From assembly GCA_050313295.1 (NCBI GenBank), contig JBNPLD010000018.1: 24,495 nt of DNA, one strand, 5' to 3'. This document shows positions 20,825-24,495 of the stretch, one piece after another. How positions within the stretch are numbered: the stretch's first letter is position 1; each line of letters opens with the position of its first letter. The notes beneath the pieces were generated by a model that did no database searches, was not told the origin of the DNA, and saw nothing but the letters and a program-made list of their open reading frames with translations. The translations under genes were made by a program, and so were the position numbers. Source of the stretch: S5-A14a sp022766365 (GTDB lineage Bacteria > Bacillota > Clostridia > Peptostreptococcales > Anaerovoracaceae).

Positions 20825-21619
20825 ATGCGTGACAAAGCCCAAAAACGACACAACACAGAGGGAGGTGATACTATCGCTGATTATATCAGGGCAGACACCA
20901 CGCTGCCCGCCTATCTTCCATACCCCCGTTTCCTGCTGAAAATGGAGATTTCACAGACCGCCAAGCTGCTGTATGCGCTTTTATTAGACCGCTCCACCCT
21001 GTCACAGAAGAACGGCTGGCAGGACGGCGAGGGCAGGATATTCATTGTCTACCCCGTTGCGGAGATAGCGGAAATGCTGGACAAGGGTTGTACCGCCATC
21101 AAGGGAGCCTTGAAAGAACTGGACGCAGCCGGGCTTTTAGAACGGGAACGGCGGGGCTTCTCCGCACCCAATCGGCTTTATGTGAAAGTGCCGCCTGTCC
21201 CAGTGGTACGGTTTTCCGACCAACTGATGGCCGGAAAAGCGACCCTCATACAGTCGGAAAAGCGACCTTATGACGGTCGGAAAACCGACCCTATGATGGT
21301 CGGAAAACCGACCCCTAACAAAACTAATATAAACAACTTAATAGAGAACCAAACAATGAGAGCGAGTGGGGAGCCGCCCACAGCTTATGGCCGATATGAG
21401 AATATTTTTCTGTCAAAGGACGAATATGACGAGTTACAGGCAGAATACCCGGACAGGCTGGAACGGCTGATTGAGGAAATGAGCCATTACCTTGCCGCCA
21501 GCGGGAAAGCCTACCAGAATTATGCCGCCGCCTTGCACAGATGGGCGGCCAATGACAAAAAGGGAGCCGTAAAACAGGGCATCCCCGACTATACCTGTAT
21601 GGAGGGAGAAAGCTTATGA
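20825..21619 (+). CDS. repA: RepA N-terminal-type replication initiator
   Basis: The initiator has a winged-helix RepA_N domain (DYIRADTTLPAYLPYPRFLL onward, with EISQTAKLLYALLLDRS and VYPVAEIAEMLDKGCTAIK) and a C-terminal domain (about the last 70 residues, IFLSKDEYDELQAEYPDRLE onward) like the DUF6017 part of such proteins. It would bind iterons and start replication of the excised circle. The start is unclear: ATG at 20825 lacks a good ribosome site, whereas a strong GGAGGTGAT (20861-20869) sits seven bases before an in-frame ATC (20873) where homologues, as I recall, begin MADYIRAD. The true start may be this ATC. The linker carries five 23-bp-spaced iterons. The stop overlaps the next gene by four bases. 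Confidence 0.85.
   Translation: MRDKAQKRHNTEGGDTIADYIRADTTLPAYLPYPRFLLKMEISQTAKLLYALLLDRSTLSQKNGWQDGEGRIFIVYPVAEIAEMLDKGCTAIKGALKELDAAGLLERERRGFSAPNRLYVKVPPVPVVRFSDQLMAGKATLIQSEKRPYDGRKTDPMMVGKPTPNKTNINNLIENQTMRASGEPPTAYGRYENIFLSKDEYDELQAEYPDRLERLIEEMSHYLAASGKAYQNYAAALHRWAANDKKGAVKQGIPDYTCMEGESL
21206..21313. repeat. Five palindromic iterons inside repA
   Basis: Copies of GGTCGGAAAACCGACC, a 6-bp palindrome around AAAA, start at 21275 and 21298 (exact), with diverged copies at 21229 and 21252 and an opposite-orientation copy (CGGTTTTCCGACC) at 21206. All starts are exactly 23 bp apart. Because 23 is not a multiple of three, the repeats are read in different frames, so they are kept for DNA function. 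Likely RepA-binding sites or replication origin. Confidence 0.75.
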
Positions 21620-22455
21620 CAAGTGAAATCAAAGATATTTTGGAGAACATGACAACCGCCGCCCCGGAGATGGAGGACTATATCGGCGAGGACGGACTGC
21701 TTTACTGCGGAAAGTGCCATACGCCGAAAGAAGCCTACTTCCCGGAGGGTAAGGAGCTGTTTGGCCGTGACCGCCACCCGGCAGAGTGCGACTGCCAGAG
21801 AGCCGCCCGTGAGCAGCGGCAGGCCGCCGAGGAACACCGCCGCCATGTGGAAGCCGTGGAAAATCTGAAACAGAGGGCTTTTGCCGACTCAGCCATGCAG
21901 CAATGGACATTCGAGAACGACAACGGCAGAAACCCGCAGACCGGGATTGCCCGGCGGTATGCGGAGCATTGGGAAGAAATGCAGGCCGAAAACATCGGCT
22001 GCCTGTTCTGGGGGAACGTCGGCAACGGGAAAAGCTACCTTGCGGGCTGTATCGCAAACGCCCTCATGGAGAAAGAAGTCCCCGTATATATGACGAACTT
22101 CGCCGTTATCCTGGGCGACCTCTCTCCCGGCTTTACAGGCCGGAATGAGTATATTTCCCGCCTTTGCCGCTATCCGCTGCTTATCATTGACGACTTCGGC
22201 ATGGAGCGTGGCACCGACTATGGACTGGAACAGGTATTCCATGTGATTGATACCCGATACCGCAGCAACAAGCCGCTGATCGCCACCACCAACCGCCCGC
22301 TGGACGAGTTGAAAAAGCCGACAGACACGGCCCATTCCCGGATTTATGACCGACTGCTGTCCATGTGCGTCCCGATACGCTTTACTGGCGTCAACTTCCG
22401 GCAGGAAACCGCAAAGCGGAAAATGGAAACCATGAAGAAACTGCTGGCTGAATGA
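21616..22455 (+). CDS. DnaC/IstB-like ATPase (helicase loader)
   Basis: The 279-residue AAA+ ATPase has an N-terminal zinc-binding part (CGKC at about 33-36, CDC near 56), Walker A WGNVGNGKSYLAG (about 132-144), Walker B LLIIDDFGMERG (about 188-199) and a sensor stretch PLIATTNRPLDEL. DnaC-like proteins load the replicative helicase at an origin, so with RepA it would form the replication module of the element. It is much closer to replication loaders than to IS21 IstB, and no IS21 transposase is near. Its ATG overlaps the repA stop by four bases. Confidence 0.88.
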   Translation: MTSEIKDILENMTTAAPEMEDYIGEDGLLYCGKCHTPKEAYFPEGKELFGRDRHPAECDCQRAAREQRQAAEEHRRHVEAVENLKQRAFADSAMQQWTFENDNGRNPQTGIARRYAEHWEEMQAENIGCLFWGNVGNGKSYLAGCIANALMEKEVPVYMTNFAVILGDLSPGFTGRNEYISRLCRYPLLIIDDFGMERGTDYGLEQVFHVIDTRYRSNKPLIATTNRPLDELKKPTDTAHSRIYDRLLSMCVPIRFTGVNFRQETAKRKMETMKKLLAE

Positions 22456-22469
22456 AAGGAGTATTGCCT

Positions 22470-22658
22470 ATGGAGAATATCAAGCAGCACGACCACCGTA
22501 CCACCCGCCGCCCCGACTGCGTGACGGAAATCCGCATGGGGAATACCGTTCTTGTCGTGTCCGGCTTTTTCAAGAAAGACACCACCAGCACCGCCGCCGA
22601 CAAGATGGCGAGGGTACTGGAAGCGGAAGCCGCTGCTACACAAAAAAAGGCGATTTGA
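22470..22658 (+). CDS. tnpW: Transposon-encoded protein TnpW
   Basis: The 62-residue protein contains VTEIRMGNTVLVVSGFFKKD followed by TTSTAADKMARVLEAE, the pattern of the TnpW family of clostridial transposons (Tn4451 group). Its function is not known. GAAAGGAG lies eight bases before the ATG at 22470; an ATG at 22452 overlaps the preceding stop but lies before the ribosome site. It closes the rep operon and precedes the recombinase, the standard order for these elements. Confidence 0.85.
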   Translation: MENIKQHDHRTTRRPDCVTEIRMGNTVLVVSGFFKKDTTSTAADKMARVLEAEAAATQKKAI

Positions 22659-22696
22659 CAAGCTGTAAAGAAGCAGATTTATCACTTTTACCGCTG

Positions 22697-22753
22697 TACA
22701 GCCGCCCCTGTTCCGTGGTACAATGAAACCACGGAATAGTGGGGCTGGCTGTC
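22697..22753 (+). promoter_or_regulatory. Dyad-embedded promoter of the recombinase
   Basis: A long imperfect hairpin (ACAGCC..CCCC with GGGG..GGCTGT) encloses a perfect TTCCGTGGT/ACCACGGAA stem (22711-22719, 22728-22736). TACAAT (22719-22724) lies in the centre as a possible -10, with a weak TGTACA 18 bp upstream. A TTGACA at 22656-22661 gives an alternative start site. A regulator binding the dyad would block the promoter. Confidence 0.45.
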
Positions 22754-22769
22754 GGAAACGGAGGATTTT

Positions 22770-24389
22770 ATGTTAAGACAAGCCACCCAAAACCTCATTA
22801 CCGCCCTTTATCCGAGATTGTCCCATGAGGACGAATTGCAAGGCGAGAGCAATTCCATTTCCAACCAGAAACGGATTTTGGAAGCCTACGCCAAGCAGAA
22901 CGGCTTTACCAATCTGCGCTGGTACACCGACGACGGCTACTCAGGTGCGAACTTCCAGCGGCCCGGATTTCAAGCCATGCTTGCAGACATTGAAGCCGGG
23001 AAAGTCGGCACCGTCATAGTCAAGGACATGAGCAGGCTGGGGCGTAATTACTTGCAGGTGGGATTTTACACGGAAATGCTGTTCCCTCAAAAGGGCGTGC
23101 GTTTTATCGCTGTCAATGACAACGTGGACAGCGCAAACGGCGGCATGGACAATGATTTTACCCCTCTGCGGAACTTATTTAACGAATGGCTGGTGAGAGA
23201 TACGAGCAAGAAAATCAAGGCAGTAAAGAAAGCAAAAGGCATGAGCGGCAAGCCTGTAACCAGCAAGCCAGTCTATGGCTATCTCATGGACAAGGACGAG
23301 AACTATATCGTTGACGAGGAAGCCGCCCCGGTTGTCCGGCAGATTTACCAGCTTTGCCTTGCGGGAAATGGCCCGACCAAGATTGCCCGTATGCTGACGG
23401 AGCAGCAAATCCCCACGCCGGGGACGCTGGAATACCGCAGGACGGGCAGCACCCGACGCTACCACCCCGGCTATGAGTGCAAGTGGGCGACAAACACCGT
23501 CGTCCATCTGCTGGAAAACCGGGAGTACACTGGCTGTCTGGTAAACTTCAAGACGGAGAAGCCCTCTTACAAGGTCAAGCACAGCGTTGAGAACCCCATC
23601 GAGAAGCAGGCTATCTTCCCAAATCACCATGAGCCGATTATCGACACGGAAACATGGGAGCGTGTGCAGGAGTTACGCAAGCAGCGAAAACGCCCGAACC
23701 GCTATGATGAAGTGGGGCTGTTCTCTGGTATGCTGTTCTGCGCCGACTGCGGCCATGTGCTGTATCAGCAGCGGTATCAGAACAAGAACCGCAAGCAGGA
23801 CTGTTATATCTGCGGCAGCTACAAGAAGCGTACCCGTGACTGTACGGCACACTTTATCCGCACCGACCTTTTGACGGCGGGCGTGCTTTCCAATCTCCGG
23901 CAAGTGACGGAATACGCCGCCAGGCATGAGAGCCGCTTTGTAAAGCTGCTCATCCAGCAGAACGAAATCGGCGGCAAGAGAAAGACCGCCGCAGCCACGA
24001 AGCAGCTTGAACAGGCCCAGACACGCATTGCCGAAGTGAACCGCATTATCAAGCGGCTGTATGAGGACAATGTAAGCGGCAAAATCAGCGACGAGCGTTT
24101 CATGGAGCTGTCGGCGGACTATGAGCAGGAGCAGCGGGAACTGAAAGACCGGGCTGCCGCTTTGCAGGAGGAACTTTCCAAGTCGCAGGCCGCCACCGTC
24201 AACGCCGAGAAATTCATGGGGATTGTGAGAAAGCACCTTGCTTTTGAAGAATTGACCCCCACCCTCTTGCGGGAAATGATTGAGAAAATCGTCGTGCATG
24301 AGTGCAGCTATGACGAGAACGGCACCCGCAGGCAGGACATTGAGATTTATTACAGCTTTGTCGGCAAGATAGACTTGCCGGAAGCCTAA
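22770..24389 (+). CDS. Large serine recombinase of the tet(W) element
   Basis: The 539-residue integrase/excisionase is related to TnpX/TndX. The nucleophile is in ALYPRLSHEDE (Ser18), followed by VIVKDMSRLGRNYLQVGFYT. A recombinase domain, a zinc ribbon (Cys near 324/327, 345/348 and 357) and a coiled coil (about 385-480) complete the protein. GGAGG lies seven bases before the ATG. It is the last gene and ends about 86 bp from the right attachment site, as expected for the enzyme that moved this element into maff2. It has the same domain plan as the recombinase at 447-2129 but is much more G+C-rich, so the two came from different elements. Confidence 0.94.
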   Translation: MLRQATQNLITALYPRLSHEDELQGESNSISNQKRILEAYAKQNGFTNLRWYTDDGYSGANFQRPGFQAMLADIEAGKVGTVIVKDMSRLGRNYLQVGFYTEMLFPQKGVRFIAVNDNVDSANGGMDNDFTPLRNLFNEWLVRDTSKKIKAVKKAKGMSGKPVTSKPVYGYLMDKDENYIVDEEAAPVVRQIYQLCLAGNGPTKIARMLTEQQIPTPGTLEYRRTGSTRRYHPGYECKWATNTVVHLLENREYTGCLVNFKTEKPSYKVKHSVENPIEKQAIFPNHHEPIIDTETWERVQELRKQRKRPNRYDEVGLFSGMLFCADCGHVLYQQRYQNKNRKQDCYICGSYKKRTRDCTAHFIRTDLLTAGVLSNLRQVTEYAARHESRFVKLLIQQNEIGGKRKTAAATKQLEQAQTRIAEVNRIIKRLYEDNVSGKISDERFMELSADYEQEQRELKDRAAALQEELSKSQAATVNAEKFMGIVRKHLAFEELTPTLLREMIEKIVVHECSYDENGTRRQDIEIYYSFVGKIDLPEA

Positions 24390-24396
24390 CGCCTGA

Positions 24397-24428
24397 CCTA
24401 TCCGACACAGCCCTAAGTGCCGGATAGG
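24397..24428 (+). terminator. Hairpin after the recombinase gene
   Basis: CCTATCCG (24397-24404) pairs perfectly with CGGATAGG (24421-24428); a run of T follows about ten bases later (24439-24444). It would stop transcription before the element end and the maff2 remnant. Confidence 0.6.
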
Positions 24429-24474
24429 AACGGCAAAATTTTTTACACTTCTATTACTTCTTTATCGCACATTA

Positions 24475-24495
24475 GCAAAATCGCAAGGTATTAAG
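24475..24495 (+). pseudogene. Right attachment site (attR) and 3' continuation of maff2
   Basis: GCAAA (24475-24479) repeats the left site at 12465-12469. From here the frame reads AKSQGIK, the residues that follow NPGA in Maff2 proteins. This fixes the end of the element and shows that the conjugation module of the ICE continues beyond the window. Confidence 0.85.

Larger units (their letters stand above)
12470..24479. mobile_element. tet(W) integrative mobilizable element in maff2
   Basis: Joining the flanks (12345-12469 to 24480-24495) restores the maff2 frame NPGAKSQGIK, so the insert is exactly bounded. It encodes tet(W), Xre regulator, methyltransferase, a broken sigma gene, HTH protein, a small membrane protein, MobC, MOBP relaxase, cysteine-rich VLP protein, RepA, DnaC-like loader, TnpW and a serine recombinase, all on the plus strand. 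There is a relaxase but no secretion genes, so transfer would use the conjugation machinery of a helper ICE. Confidence 0.9.

Noticed and set aside
21206..21313. Short evenly spaced repeats that could suggest a CRISPR array
   Set aside because: The unit is only 16 bp with 7-bp gaps, lies inside the repA reading frame, has palindromic iteron form, and no cas gene is present.
21616..22455. IstB helper of an IS21 element
   Set aside because: The ATPase has a Cys-rich N-terminus, overlaps repA and has no IS21 transposase beside it, so a DnaC-like replication role fits better.
1..24495. tRNA or rRNA genes as integration targets
   Set aside because: No cloverleaf with a TTC-loop pattern or rRNA-like stretch was recognised near either element end; the targets are maff2, perhaps virD4, and a small dyad.

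Overview
The window is a nest of mobile elements from a low-GC, anaerobic, gut-type Firmicute (most likely class Clostridia). It holds no ordinary chromosomal gene, so species cannot be named. Evidence for the group is the typical Clostridia mobilome set (CD1115-type VirD4, Maff2, TnpV, TnpW, cysteine-rich VLP protein, DUF3847, TnpX/TndX-like recombinases), strong GGAGG ribosome sites and tet(W). Base composition changes in blocks: A+T-rich on the left (1-2700 and 9700-10200), intermediate in the 2.76-9.7 kb element, and G+C-rich in tet(W) and the mobilisation block from 16.7 kb onward.

Layout. (A) 1-404: N-terminal part of a VirD4 coupling-protein gene, a piece of a Tn1549-type conjugative element (ICE), cut off after its DPKG motif. 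(B) 447-2692: a large serine recombinase and an RDD-family membrane protein, possibly the left end of an element inserted in virD4. (C) 2761-9698: an integrative mobilizable element bounded by 21-bp direct repeats (19/21 identical). It carries a tyrosine integrase, an Xre regulator, an excisionase, a MOBQ-like oriT, a MobA/MobL relaxase, a two-gene ABC exporter and TnpV. (D) 9822-10388: a DUF3847 gene and a second MOBQ-type oriT with no relaxase beside it. (E) about 10500-11950: an IS110-family element with a structured non-coding left end that may encode a bridge RNA. (F) 12030-12469: ICE backbone again, a short SSB and the first part of maff2. (G) 12470-24479: a tet(W)-carrying mobilizable element inserted inside maff2; the maff2 reading frame resumes in the last 16 bases of the window, so both ends are fixed to within a few bases.

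Element G works as a unit. tet(W), behind a transcription-attenuation leader, gives tetracycline resistance; an Xre regulator and a methyltransferase follow as cargo. A sigma-like gene (broken by an in-frame TAG) and a small HTH protein come next. MobC, a MOBP-type relaxase and an upstream oriT region would provide mobilisation by a helper ICE. A RepA-type initiator with palindromic iterons at an exact 23-bp period inside its own gene, plus a DnaC-like loader, suggest that the excised circle replicates. TnpW and a serine recombinase sit at the right end and would catalyse integration.

The most notable signals are the exact maff2 insertion with an imperfectly palindromic circular attachment site, the intragenic iterons, a probable AUC start for repA, the candidate IS110 bridge RNA, the orphan oriT, and the operator layouts at the xre/xis and ABC-exporter promoters.
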